NCBI RefSeq assembly: GCF_030269925.1
Contig: NC_085127.1
Coordinates: 2,115,501 to 2,179,500, forward strand
DNA: 64,000 nt
Direction of reading: 5' to 3'
DNA from: Bombyx mori
Taxonomy: Eukaryota; Arthropoda; Insecta; Lepidoptera; Bombycidae
Part shown: piece after piece, positions 11,040 to 21,064 of the stretch
How the letters are laid out: each line of letters begins with the position of its first letter
Position numbering within the stretch: the stretch's first letter is position 1
Translations under genes and position numbers: made by a program
The notes under the pieces: model-generated
The model's input: the letters and a program-made list of their open reading frames with translations, nothing else
The model's database searches: none
What the model was told of the DNA's origin: nothing

Positions 11040-11508
11040 TTCTCTTAGCTCGATCACCCTATTCGCCCCTGCGATGTCTGACGGTGGTGTTAATACAATC
11101 CACACACGAGAACCCTCTCATCGTGGCCGCCGGCAACTACATTCCCGATCCTGCGGACAGAATGGAAAGCAGTCGACGTCGCCCAAAACACGTCATCTCG
11201 GATCCTCCCGATCCACTAACGGTGATTTTAGGTACCTCAAGCACCGGTCACCGTTCTCGTCGAACCCGTCGCTTGCGACGAAGGGCTCGACGAGTAAATT
11301 AACTCTCAGACACAGCCCACTGAGTTTCTCGCCGGATCTTCTCAGTGGGTCGCGTTTCCGATCCGGTGGTAGATTCTGCGAGGCACGGCTCTTGCTAGGG
11401 TTCGTGTTAGCAACGTCATCAGGTTTGAGCCCCGTGAGCTCACCTACAAACGTTAGGGTTACGCTGAAATAGCCCCGAAGGCTATCAGCTTAGGTAGGAA
11501 AAAAAAAA
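11040..11508 (+). mobile_element. LINE family A 3' end
   Basis: The longest family A copy here. A reading-frame remnant (CAACTACATTCCCGATCCTG and the CGTCGCCCAAAACACGTCAT block) runs into the CGCTTGCGACGAAGGGC block. The non-coding tail follows, ending GCTTAGGTAGGAAAAAAAAA. Small frames inside it are parts of this repeat. Confidence 0.75.
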
Positions 11509-11820
11509 AGGTGTTAATAGTTGTGGCTTCTCCAAAATATATATGTAGGTACACGTCTCCTTTTCTTCCAGTCAGCCCAGGCTCGTCCTCATCTGAACGC
11601 AGGCCTCCCCCAAGACTCGCCACAATAACCGGTCTCGTGCAGCCTTTACGAGTATTCGTTATGATTGTTGGTCATTTTTTCGTTTAAGTTCAAAGTTGAG
11701 TGAGTTGCGGGAGGCCGCTAAATAAACGCACTTCACTTTAAGTACAATTAGGTTCTTCAAGCTGAAGCATCTTAATCTAAAACGCTTATAGTACTTCAGT
11801 TCGATATGTATATATGTTAC

Positions 11821-11947
11821 GGTAAAAGTACACTCTTAGGAAATGTACACTTTTACCGGTAAATGTGCACATTTGCCAAAAAAGTTAGGTATATGTGAAC
11901 TGAATATAATGTATATGTAAATTTCACGGCGAATGTGTACTCTTGCC
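11821..11947. repeat. Four palindromic 20-mers (GGTAAATGTGCAC type)
   Basis: Units at 11821-11840, 11839-11857, 11858-11877 and 11928-11947 follow the palindromic pattern GGYRAAWGTRYACWYTTRCC. Unit 3, GGTAAATGTGCACATTTGCC, is nearly a perfect dyad. Function unknown: either end sequence of a transposon or clustered binding sites for a dimeric factor. Confidence 0.55.
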
Positions 11948-12329
11948 TTCGCGTTTTGGTAAATTTTTGGGCTGCAATTAAAAAACATCTGTCTGATGTT
12001 TTCAATAGAGATATTCGCGAAATTCGCATAATGTAATCACATCATGCCTTAGGTGTTTTGACGATTGAGCCGTCCTTGGCCTAATAGGACGCGGCGTACT
12101 CGAATATGCGTTTAATCTGTGGTTTGATCTTGAGATTTTTTTTTAAATTCTAAACGATTACGAGGTGAACGAACACGCCGATTCCAGAAAGAACTGTGTC
12201 CCGGGAGACGCCTAAGAGATTAGAAAATCAGTTCAAACAATCCCTAAAAGGCTTCCCGTGGAAGGGACTTCAAATAAAAAAACACAGAGTTCCAAAATGT
12301 AAATCGACTTTGCAAGTCACTACAAAACG
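11948..12329. other. Non-coding DNA
   Basis: No gene recognised; a short frame at 12196 runs into the LINE tail that follows. Confidence 0.4.
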
Positions 12330-12600
12330 CTCCGGTCCCCGTTCCCGTCGAACCCGTCGCTTGCGACGAAGGGCTCGACGAGCGAACTAACCCATAGACA
12401 CAGCCCACTGAGTTTCTCGCCGGATCTTCTCAGTGGGTCGCGTTTCCGATCCGGTAGTAGATTCTGCGAAGCACTGCTCTTGCTAGGGTCAGTGTTAGCA
12501 ACTCTCCGGTTGAGCCTCGCGAGCTCACCTACAAAGGTTGGGGCGAACCTGAAATAGCCTCTCAAGGCTATTAGCATAGGTAGGAAAAAAAGAAGAAAAA
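12330..12600 (+). mobile_element. LINE family A 3' end
   Basis: Starts near CCCCGTTCCCGTCGAACCC and runs through CAGCCCACTGAGTTTCTCGC to AGCATAGGTAGGAAAAAAAG. It closely matches 11265-11508. Confidence 0.8.
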
Positions 12601-12959
12601 AAAACGCTTCAAAGATATTAGCCGAGTCCATTATTACCAAAATATCACAGACCACGGTAATCTTGTTACGTTAACTATTAGTTCGAAGTACTGTGACGGC
12701 TTGTACGCAACATGGCTGTTACAAAAGCTTTGTAAAAAAAAGACGTTGCGTTATTTACGTTGCGACAGTAACACCCGTTTTTCGAGACACCGTATCTTAG
12801 AACAGCTGCTGGTCAAAGACCTCTTCGCTAATGAGCGGCTGATGGCGCAGCTTAGATCCATTGCTCTGCACGTTTGTAATCAGATTCGCCTGTACATTGT
12901 ACAAAGCAACGTATATTGTACAAAATTAAACAAACACAAGCTTGATGTGCCGATGAGTA

Positions 12960-13350
12960 GGTTACATAAGATACGAAATTAATTCGGGTGTTTGTATGTG
13001 CGCCTGTACAACAAAATCCCACAAGATGTTCAGAACCTACATATAAATAGGTTTAAGAAAACTATTAAAGAACATCTGTGCAATAAAGCTTAATATAAAG
13101 TCAATGATTAGCTAGAAGATTGCACAAAGTATGAATGAGTTGCTCGCTCCGGACATTTCAATATTGCAATAATTGTTACGTTATAATACATCTTGTAAAA
13201 AAAATTTATATTAAAAAAAATTACATGCTCGCTGAGTTTCTTGCCAGTTCTTCTCAGGACGGAGGCTAGTTTTTGTGAATTGGTGGTAGTTCTTTTTGAC
13301 GTTCAAAAAGTCTGTATTTTCATTAATGTTGAATAAAAAAAATGATTTGA
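12960..13350 (+). mobile_element. LINE 3' end (C-terminal codons and 3'-UTR)
   Basis: The segment after 12980 reads as the end of a LINE polyprotein (LYNKIPQDVQNL, then NRFKKTIKEHLCNKA), followed by a 3'-UTR with GCTGAGTTTCTTGCCAGTTC. The last 130 bp recur inverted at 2439-2590. The preceding 93-codon frame (12701-12982) may include older parts of the same element. Non-functional. Confidence 0.65.
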
Positions 13351-13745
13351 TTTAATTTAAAAGAGACGTTAAAAAAAGGTATTGTTTTCTACTCCTTGAG
13401 ACCTTCCTTAAGAACTTGCCTAGAAGTATATTATTTTTAAAATACAAATTCTCCTCGTTTCCATCTCCAAAAATAGAACGAAATTACCTAATGTTAATTT
13501 AAAAAATTATATACAAAACTGTTCTTCGCTATCCCTGTGCGTTTTTTTTTCTTTTCTCTTTCAATCATAAAATGCGCGGGGAAGTTATAAGGCTTTTAAT
13601 TAAAATATGGCACACGAACAAGGCAGCAGATTAAAAATGAATTTGTTCTAGTGTTTAAAAAAAACAGATTACCTGTGAATAAGACGCAACCCGTGTCCTC
13701 TCTTAATTAAATCAATATAAATAATAAAGAATGTGAACTGATAAA
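13351..13745. other. Non-coding AT-rich DNA
   Basis: Nothing recognised. Confidence 0.4.
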
Positions 13746-14023
13746 TGAGTCGTCTATTATCAAAGGTGGCAATCTGTGCATTTGGACAAAAAAATGTTAT
13801 TGATATGTCAATACAGATTGATTTGAATATAATCGTTTCCTTCAATGAATACGGTTCAAAACCTGCTTTAAATAAAGGTTAATAGTTAACCTGTTATTTA
13901 TCTAAGATGTCGTTCAGAAGAGTTTTGTGACTGCCAATGGAATACAAAGTCAATAATTCGTTTTTCTGATTTACCAATAATTGTCCAAAAGTCACATTGC
14001 CGGCTTTGATAATAGTCGACTCA
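13746..14023. mobile_element. 278-bp MITE with TGAGTCG inverted termini
   Basis: The termini TGAGTCGTCTATTATCAAAG and, inverted, TGAGTCGACTATTATCAAAG continue as imperfect inverted repeats for about 45 bp (both contain TTTGGACAA). A second copy of the same length, in opposite orientation, lies at 31836-32113. The interior is AT-rich and has no coding capacity. Probably a non-autonomous DNA transposon; the superfamily is unknown. Confidence 0.8.
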
Positions 14024-14159
14024 ATTATAAAACTGTGGGAATGTTTGTTGTGTCTGAAAAAAATTGAGTTGTTTTCTAGTCCTTCTGGAATGTTTTTTGT
14101 TATAGGACTATAACCCTGGTACGTTATATGAGCCCGCGAGGGTAAACCATTAATAAGTT

Positions 14160-14411
14160 ATGCTTTGAAAGATTTTCCTGAGCGCTATGAAATGTATTTT
14201 TTGTATTTTTTCAAACGAGTTTTTTGGCTAATACTCCGCATCAGCGGCTTGGCCGTGCTCCGGGCATTGCTGATGTCCATGGTCGACGGAGCCTACTTAC
14301 CGGTGGCAGTAAGCTCGCCTACCTGCAAAGGCAATCTATCTATCTTCTATCTATCTCTCAACCCACATACGTCCACTGCTGGTCATTCATTGCAAAGGCA
14401 ATAAAAAAAAA
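14160..14411 (+). mobile_element. LINE family B 3' end, rearranged
   Basis: It carries the C-terminal block (FPERYEM) and tail words of family B (AGCGGCTTGGCC, GGGCATTGCTGA). It is interrupted by a CTAT-rich microsatellite and a CGTCCACTGCTGG block before the final GGCAATAAAAAAAAAT. Confidence 0.7.
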
Positions 14412-14795
14412 TTTCAATTTTAATCGAAATTAAGAAAGTGTCAGCAATTTGAAAGAATGCAGGGTGATGATTTGGTAATGAAATACGAAAGGAAAATAAA
14501 TGCCTAAGGATATTTTTCGACAGATTATGAAACAACGTGATATTAAGGTTTATTGCTTATTTATTAGAAGACTAATTAAAGGCTATTAGAAATATGCATA
14601 TTCTAAAATAAATTCAATCAGATGCCCTTGCTGATTACGATGAGGTCATTAAAGTTTTTGTATCCAATTAAAACTGAGCAATGAAATTAAATTGTAATTC
14701 TGTAAATTCATTTACGTTTTTTTTCTATTGGAGAATTTTTTATTTGTCGTCACAATTCAGAAGTTCTTAAATCGGGCTAATTATTATTTCAAAGT
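14412..14795. other. Non-coding AT-rich DNA
   Basis: Nothing recognised. Confidence 0.4.
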
Positions 14796-14985
14796 ATAAG
14801 ACGTCTGGTGCATTCGTATGGAGCGATGCGGCCATAGATAATACACATAATATTTGAGGATGCGTTGTGGCGGTGTTCGAATCCCGCAGGCGGCAGACCA
14901 TAGATATATCCCAAAAATTTCAAAGGAAATACATACTTAGCACATGTTCACGAATGACTTTTACGCTGAATGGATATAATACGTT
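14796..14985 (+). mobile_element. Bm1 5' head fragment with small insertion
   Basis: It carries the Bm1 head (TAAGACGTCTGGTGCATTCG, B-box GGTGTTCGAATCCC and GTTCACGAATGACTTTTACG). About 30 bp of extra sequence lie between the A-box side and the B box. The Bm1 body is absent. Confidence 0.65.
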
Positions 14986-15031
14986 TGTGATAAAAAATAA
15001 AACCGCAAAAAAAATATTTACGTATTTATAT

Positions 15032-15318
15032 TTTTAGCAATTGCTTAATAATTTAAATTAAAAAAATTGAACTAACAAGCAACAATATAATTTAAGAATC
15101 AAATAAAATACAAAAGTGGGTAGGGACGATCGACACAGAATATTAAATCTAAGACAAGTGAACGCTGCGCGCGCTTCCAGCCAAAGTGATCCGAGGTGGC
15201 GTGATGTCCCCGCTGGTCGGTCGGTTGCCCCTCCAGATGACGTCACGAGTCCACGTAAGTGCTCGTCATCAATGGCTCCGCCCATCGACTTTGACTTAAG
15301 AGGCAGTCGCCTCTAATA
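15032..15318 (-). repeat. Left 287-bp direct repeat
   Basis: Starts TTTTAGCAATTGCTTAATAA and ends AGTCGCCTCTAATA. It is near-identical to the right copy (one visible difference, AAATTGAAC here against AAATAGAAC). Confidence 0.85.
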
Positions 15319-15691
15319 CGGCCTCTCCTGACTGGTGGACGTCCACGTTCACCTTGATGTCATGACCGTCTTCAATCTCTGACGATGCAGGACTCACTGT
15401 GTGCACAGCGTCTCTATCGGGTTGTTCTATGATATCGCCATTAGCTGTAATAGAAATAAATTGTTTGCATTACAATCATGATTTTTGTACCATGAACCAT
15501 TAGTAAGAGTTAGTAGTTATTGTGAGCATTTTACATCACATTTCAGTGTGTTCATGTATAGTAGGCTCTTGTTGAGTTACATTAGATGTACTGATGACAT
15601 GGCACTGTTACCATATCGGGTGTATAATATGCTGTGAGAGTAAAGTCTGGTTGACATGGCCAAGTTAACATGTCAAGCCAATACACTCGTA

Positions 15692-15886
15692 ACGTGAACT
15701 GCGTTTCCACGTCACACCTTTACGTGAACTTTGTTACCACGTCACAACATATACGTGAACTATGTTACCACGTTACAACATCTATGTGAACTATGTTACC
15801 ACGTTACAACATCTACGTGAACTATGTTACCACGTAAATCTCTGCGTGAACTATGTTACCACGCTACGTGAACTATGTTACCACGT
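15692..15886. repeat. Palindromic minisatellite, seven units
   Basis: Seven units have the form ACGTGAACTATGTTACCACG (first base A, T or G; last bases CGT or CGC), spaced about 21-32 bp apart. Each unit begins with ACGTG and ends with its reverse complement CACGT, so each can fold into a hairpin. In the GCGTG unit the partner end is GCGTGG-compatible (CCACGC), so the pairing change is compensated. Confidence 0.85.
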
Positions 15887-16474
15887 CGCAAGGTTTACGT
15901 TACTCAGTAGGCATATGCACACAACTCTTACATGACCAGATCGTAGTAAACCAAAAAACTGAACCATAACAATCATTGATAACACAAGGTCAAAACACAA
16001 TAATCAAAAACCACAACAACTGAGATCGTATAAAACGTTCTTGGCCTGGCTGTCAGCGCAGCTAGTGTCATTGATGCCTACCCATATTATCATTACCACA
16101 AATGATAAAACCAATACACATCACTTCACAATATAGTCAGCGACTCTCAGGTCGTTACTAGATCAACACAACAATAGTCTCCTTTGAGACCCAGGTCTTC
16201 GCTATACCACCAGCCGCCCATCGCCCTCTTGAACAACTCACAAGTTAATTGCAGTCGCGACTACGGGCAGGTGCGTACAGTACGACCAAATGGTGATGGT
16301 ATCAGCTGTACCACTCCATGGAGGTACTCTCACCTCACTCATCACAGTCTTCTACGTTTAACTCGTCAGTAGGGCAACTTTTCTTTATGTAATCATGAGT
16401 GTTATAGGTTCTATTACCAGTTAAAGCGATCTATCTTCATTAGATCATCAAATTTTACTAACTTAGCTACTTTG

Positions 16475-16476
16475 CT

Positions 16477-16507
<31 letters not shown>

Positions 16508-16510
16508 TTT
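16475..16510. repeat. CT microsatellite
   Basis: About 36 bp of (CT)n with two T interruptions. Confidence 0.9.
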
Positions 16511-16871
16511 GCTTATCGGTGTCGAAATCATTCAAACTTCTGTGAAGTCTTGCTTTAATATTTCGGGACTGAAGCATTCGGCACCAGAATCCAAATAAAA
16601 ATAATTCGACTCACCAGATTGTTCTAATTTCCCAAAAATTACCCGATATTACGCAGCTACCGGCACGTCGCTTGCGTGCTACTGCCGCAGGAACCATCGA
16701 GGGCCCGAGCTGGCGGCAATGCCCGTGAGGCACCATCCTTACCATTCAGTAAGGTCCACGGATTGCCGGATCTAGATTTCCTGTAGACTGTGAGTTATTA
16801 CCAAAACAAGTTTATCGACATTAAAAACGACTGCTGCTCGTCGGTGCCCGTCCACGCGAGCATCATGTCGC

Positions 16872-17060
16872 TTTTCACTCCGTGATACCAATTGATGAGC
16901 TCTACCTCGACCTAGTTCTCGACGAACTTCACGGCTCCGAGACACCTCAGTCGTGACATCACTAATTTTCACTCCGTGGTACCAATTGATGAGCTCTACC
17001 TCGACCTAGTTCTCGACGAACTTCACGGCTCCGAGACACCTCAGTCGTGACATCACTAAT
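16872..17060. repeat. 94-bp tandem duplication
   Basis: Two head-to-tail units (16872-16965 and 16966-17060) begin TTTTCACTCCGTG and contain GATGAGCTCTACCTCGACC. They differ at one visible base (GTGATACC against GTGGTACC), so the duplication is recent. Confidence 0.9.
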
Positions 17061-17323
17061 TAGTGTCCTCACCACAGGTGTAGCGGCGTCTGTTCCCACC
17101 AGAAGCTGCAGGGCGGATGTCTGTTGTCTTGCGTTTTGTAATGTTCAGAATGAGCTGTACTCTCAATAGTTCAATTGACCATTTTGCCAACATAATCCCG
17201 AATTCACCTCTGGAAGCATGCAGTCAACCCCAAGAATGTTTGACATTACGCGTCACTGGTGACTCAACTAGTACCTGAACCCTACGAGGACTCGGCCTAA
17301 CCTGACCTCCACTAAAAATTAAA

Positions 17324-17839
17324 TCAAATCGTGAATCTGTAGACTAGCGTTCGCGAGTCAACCAGAGGGCCCATTATGCCCCGTATCATTATTAAAGTTT
17401 CGAGTTTGTCAGTCAGACCTCTGACCATCTTAAGACAGAGCAACGATCTCCTGGCGCACTCGACGTATGAGGCATAGCAATCTGATGCTAATTGCATAGC
17501 ATTATAAAGAATATTGGCATAGTCTAACTTTCGCGGACACAACGGCTTAAAGTCTTTTACGAAGTTAGTTACCCCACGTCCGGTCAGTAGACAATCACAC
17601 GTGTAACCAAGTACGCTCATCACTCTTAAGACAGCCCAAAACTCGTGACAAATACTCGGTGCCTTCCCAGTTAAGGATCTAGCCCGTTCTACTTCCTTAC
17701 AAAATGTGTCTATGTATTGCACGGCAGGGTAAAACTTATAAATAAGGTAACCATGAGTTCGATCTGAATTTACGAATCTAATGGATTCGGTTAACATCCG
17801 TGCTGATGTGGTAGTTGCCTCTTTATTGTCACAACGCAT
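17324..17839 (-). pseudogene. Gag-like remnant, second copy
   Basis: A 171-codon frame with a gag-type helical region. It has CKEVERARSL in the first half, then FVKDFKPLCPRKLDYANIL and a YVECARRSLLCLKMVRGLTD block, a pattern seen in insect LTR-element gag proteins. No CCHC zinc knuckle and no protease follow before the stop. The N-terminal part (about residues 30-50) can be aligned loosely with residues 67-83 of the frame at 18035-18412, suggesting a partial internal duplication of gag. Not expected to be functional. Confidence 0.5.
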
Positions 17840-18034
17840 GGTGGAACTATTTTACATCTATTCTCAAACGCGGGTACAATCGACACGGCGATGGAACAAG
17901 ACGGCGTCCCGTTTACATGATCACCGACCTGGACAGTCGGACTGTTGTCTAATTGACGTATTGATGGAGTGTGTTGCCGACTAGTAACATTTTGAACCCT
18001 TCGAATGTTATTTCCACCCATCGAAACTGAGCAT

Positions 18035-18412
18035 TCAGTCTCGAGCATGTTCTATCGCGTCAATAAAAATAGACCGTAAGGTCGGTTGTGATAAAGTCGT
18101 TGAGCTAGTTACTTGGTGATTTATTACATTTGATAAGAGGGTATCCGACAAAAAATTTACTTCGCACCAAGAATCGATATCATTAACGCTGGGGTCAAAA
18201 TTAGAAATATAAAAATTGTTCGACCTTACTTTGGACAGTGCACTTAATGCTCCGATGATCCTGTCTGTAGCGTCGTACGCGCGGGACTCTGACAGCGGCG
18301 GTGATGTGATTCCCAACGCCACCACGGGTCCGGCGCCACCACCGTCCGCGGTCGAGGGACGTGCGTCTTCTATCTCCGACCCTAGCGGGCTCGACTCACG
18401 CGCAACGTTCAC
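18035..18412 (-). pseudogene. Gag-like remnant, N-terminal part
   Basis: A 125-codon frame starting 200 bp inside the right terminal repeat. The first half is low-complexity and acidic (PLGSEIEDARPSTADGGGAG). The second half has FYISNFDPSVNDIDSWCEV, a gag-like start of the capsid region, after which similarity is lost. The stop comes before any zinc knuckle. The position next to the right repeat makes the - strand the sense strand of the element. Confidence 0.5.
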
Positions 18413-18614
18413 ATTTGAGTTTTAAGCAATTAAACGCGCCAACATTATTCCTAATTGGTCTCGAACATTCGGCGAATGCGAGCGTCTTCCTACCCTGCTT
18501 CCAGTTACACGTATATCGGTCATTACGTTGTTAATTTAATGCAAATTTTAAAAATAAACTGTACGCCAGGATAACCCAAAAACGGATAGAGCACAAGCCC
18601 TATCCCACTTCTGA

Positions 18615-18901
18615 TTTTAGCAATTGCTTAATAATTTAAATTAAAAAAATAGAACTAACAAGCAACAATATAATTTAAGAATCAAATAAAATACAAAAGT
18701 GGGTAGGGACGATCGACACAGAATATTAAATCTAAGACAAGTGAACGCTGCGCGCGCTTCCAGCCAAAGTGATCCGAGGTGGCGTGATGTCCCCGCTGGT
18801 CGGTCGGTTGCCCCTCCAGATGACGTCACGAGTCCACGTAAGTGCTCGTCATCAATGGCTCCGCCCATCGACTTTGACTTAAGAGGCAGTCGCCTCTAAT
18901 A
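18615..18901 (-). repeat. Right 287-bp direct repeat
   Basis: Same sequence as 15032-15318. A short Helitron fragment abuts its right end. Confidence 0.85.
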
Positions 18902-19113
18902 ATATAATACTTCTGTGCGTGTGTTTGTCACTGAACTCCTCCTAAACGGCTGGACCGATTTGAATGAAATTTTCTTTGTACCTTCAGGTGGATTCGAGAA
19001 TGGTTTAGATTTACAAATCAGCCCGGCAGATGGCGCTGCAGTCGGTATCTAGGTTGTTTATCTTTCCTAGAAATCATTTATATGACAAAACCACGTTTGC
19101 CGGGCCAGCTAGT
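18902..19113 (+). mobile_element. Short Helitron (family 2)
   Basis: The interior has CTTCTGTGCGTGTGTTTGTC and GGCTGGACCGATTTGAATGA. It ends in a GC hairpin-type end, CGTTTGCCGGGCCAGCTAGT, with the CTAG-T Helitron 3' end. The 5' end merges with the terminal repeat of the previous element. Confidence 0.75.
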
Positions 19114-19196
19114 TTACTATACAATTGAGATATAGAAATAATTTACTTCGTGATATCTGCAAGTTCCGGTAACCACTAAGCATCGGTATGCTTAAA

Positions 19197-19383
19197 CCAG
19201 ACACAGCCCACTTAGTTTCTCGCCGGATCTTCTCAGTGGGTAGCGTTTCCTATCCGGTGGTAGATTCTGCGAAGCACTGCTTTTGCTAGGGCTAGTGTTA
19301 GCAACGTCGTCAGGTTTGAGCCTCGTGAGCTCACCTACTTGTTAGATTACGCCAGCAAGGCTATACAAGCTTAGGTAGGGAAA
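19197..19383 (+). mobile_element. LINE family A 3' end
   Basis: Starts CCAGACACAGCCCACTTAG and ends GCTTAGGTAGGGAAAT. Confidence 0.8.
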
Positions 19384-19388
19384 TAAAG

Positions 19389-19500
19389 TGTGCTCAGTGC
19401 GAGTGTTTTTCTTCTGCTTGCCGCTAGGGGCCCTGTTCTCCATACAAAATTGAGTTAACTTTTACGTGATCGAGAAGTTAATAAACTCGCACTTAGCACA
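19389..19500. mobile_element. Fold-back MITE (TGTGCTTAG family), deleted copy
   Basis: The left end TGTGCTCAGTGCGAGT and the right end ACTCGCACTTAGCACA are inverted. An internal deletion shortens it to 112 bp, against about 165 bp in other copies. Confidence 0.8.
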
Positions 19501-20893
19501 CTGGCGGACCTCGAACTCGTTCACCAGTTTACGCAAACAAAAAAAAACCGTTCAGATTTCAATAAATTTTGGCGGATTCCATATTACAAAGATTGATAAA
19601 AAAAGCCGCTCACACTTCGAACCATCAACTTCAAGTACAAAAGTACTTTTCTACAATAGCATTGTGTATTCAATGTGGGAATGTACATCTTCTGTGACTA
19701 AGACTTGGCCACGAATAACAATTACTTCTTAAATTATTCATCAGTTGCAAGAGCTAAGGACAAATGCATACAATACTGTAGTACATTTGTACATACGTAT
19801 GTCATCATTAACGTGACCTTTTTTTTTTTCGTCAAAGCGGGACGCCTACCGAATTTCGTATATAAACAAATACACATACGTCACGTCAAACACACATAGG
19901 GTACGTCGGAGTAAGATGTTATATTTAAGTGCAAAATAAAAAATATGGTCTAAAAAATGACTTGAAATAATTTTATTATGGTATCTCACCCTCCCTGACA
20001 TCTTAATTCTTACACGAACTTGCCCTTAAAATAATATTTATAAATAATTTCGTAACAAAAAACTACTTTTCTACAGCAAAATTAGAGTTGCTTTAGTAGG
20101 TATTTTGTAATACAATAAGGATTTGGTCTAAATAAGTATTCGGTAAGTTTCTAATGGACAACAGATAAATGAAAGCGGGACATTTTTGTTCTCGTTGGGG
20201 ACAGGGAGCCTGAAAGCGGGACAATCCCGCCCAAAGAAGGACGTATGGTCACGCTAGTCATCATAGTCATAGTTCCTTTTGGCAGAGCAGTCGTGGTCAT
20301 GTGGAATACTTGTTTATTAAAGCCTTGACAGCTGTTCTCCATAGTTCGTGAACTGAGGCTTAGCGCACGCTCTCGTTAAGTGGGGCTTTAGCAAGGATTT
20401 TCATCTGATTAATCCAGCGAATGGGTTTCGTTCACCAGATCATTTACCAATGACCCTACCCTGAAGAAGTGTCTCGATAGATATGTATGTGTAAGGAACT
20501 CTCATGATGTTGAGTTTTTCTCGAAACGCCCGTGGCTAGAACGTTCGGTGTACTCGTATCGATGCGAATGGCGAGCTTCAAATTAATCTAACAGTCATTG
20601 ACGACTTCCGTAAAGAATCGTGAATTAATATGCGTAATTAGGGCTAGGTCGTCTTTTGAGCCCGCCTGGGTAGATACCATCATTCTGCCTGCTTATGCAG
20701 TGGAAGTGGCTGAATACAATAAAAGAGAGTTTGCCTTCAGGTCTTTTGTGGGTCAGCTCGAAGGTACGCTGTGGTCAGCATGAGCTGTGTGGAGATTCCA
20801 CTACCTTCGTTGTTCTGTATAGACTTTTTTATAGACTCTTTAAAATTACTTTACCTTAATTGTGGTTAAAATATTGAAAAATTAAAATTACAG
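19501..20893. other. Non-coding DNA with a Bm1 relic
   Basis: A weak + strand Bm1 relic is at 20629-20700 (GGGTAGATACCATCATTCTG). Otherwise nothing is recognised. Exon 1 of the CRAL-TRIO gene follows. Confidence 0.4.
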
Positions 20894-21064
20894 ACTGGAG
20901 CTACCAGGACATCATAATGTTCGAGTGCTTTCAAGAGATCGCCTTCGAGGCCGAGGTGAACACGGAAGAAAACCCCGAACTGCTGGAGATGGCTCGGGAG
21001 CTCTGCAACGAGAACCCAGCTACCAGGGCGACAGCGATTACGGAGCTACGACAGATGATATTCA
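20894..21064 (+). CDS. CRAL-TRIO gene, exon 1 of coding region
   Basis: The acceptor is AAAATTACAG and the ATG is at 20917. It encodes residues 1-49 (MFECFQEIAFEAEVNTEENP...) and ends in phase 1 at ATATTCA before gtaagt. Confidence 0.9.

Larger units (their letters stand above)
15032..18901 (-). mobile_element. 3.9-kb element bounded by 287-bp direct repeats, gag remnants
   Basis: Two 287-bp direct repeats (15032-15318 and 18615-18901) differ by one base as far as I can read. They enclose 3.3 kb. On the - strand the interior begins, next to the right repeat, with two gag-like frames (18412-18035, 17839-17324). It continues into non-coding DNA with a palindromic minisatellite (15692-15886), a CT microsatellite and a 94-bp tandem duplication. 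No protease, reverse transcriptase or integrase is seen. The repeats lack standard TG...CA ends and no target duplication is evident. It is best read as a non-autonomous LTR-type element (LARD-like) moved in trans; a local duplication is the alternative. Confidence 0.6.

Noticed and set aside
13746..14023. Clear TA target duplication for the TGAGTCG MITE
   Set aside because: The flanks of the two copies do not agree on where the element ends, so no duplication could be fixed and no superfamily is claimed.
15116..15316. Identical 66-codon and 75-codon frames in both 287-bp repeats
   Set aside because: They are identical only because the repeats are; no domain and no start context. Treated as part of the terminal repeats.
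15692..15886. CRISPR-like array
   Set aside because: Units are contiguous palindromes in an animal genome with no unique equal-length spacers and no cas genes.
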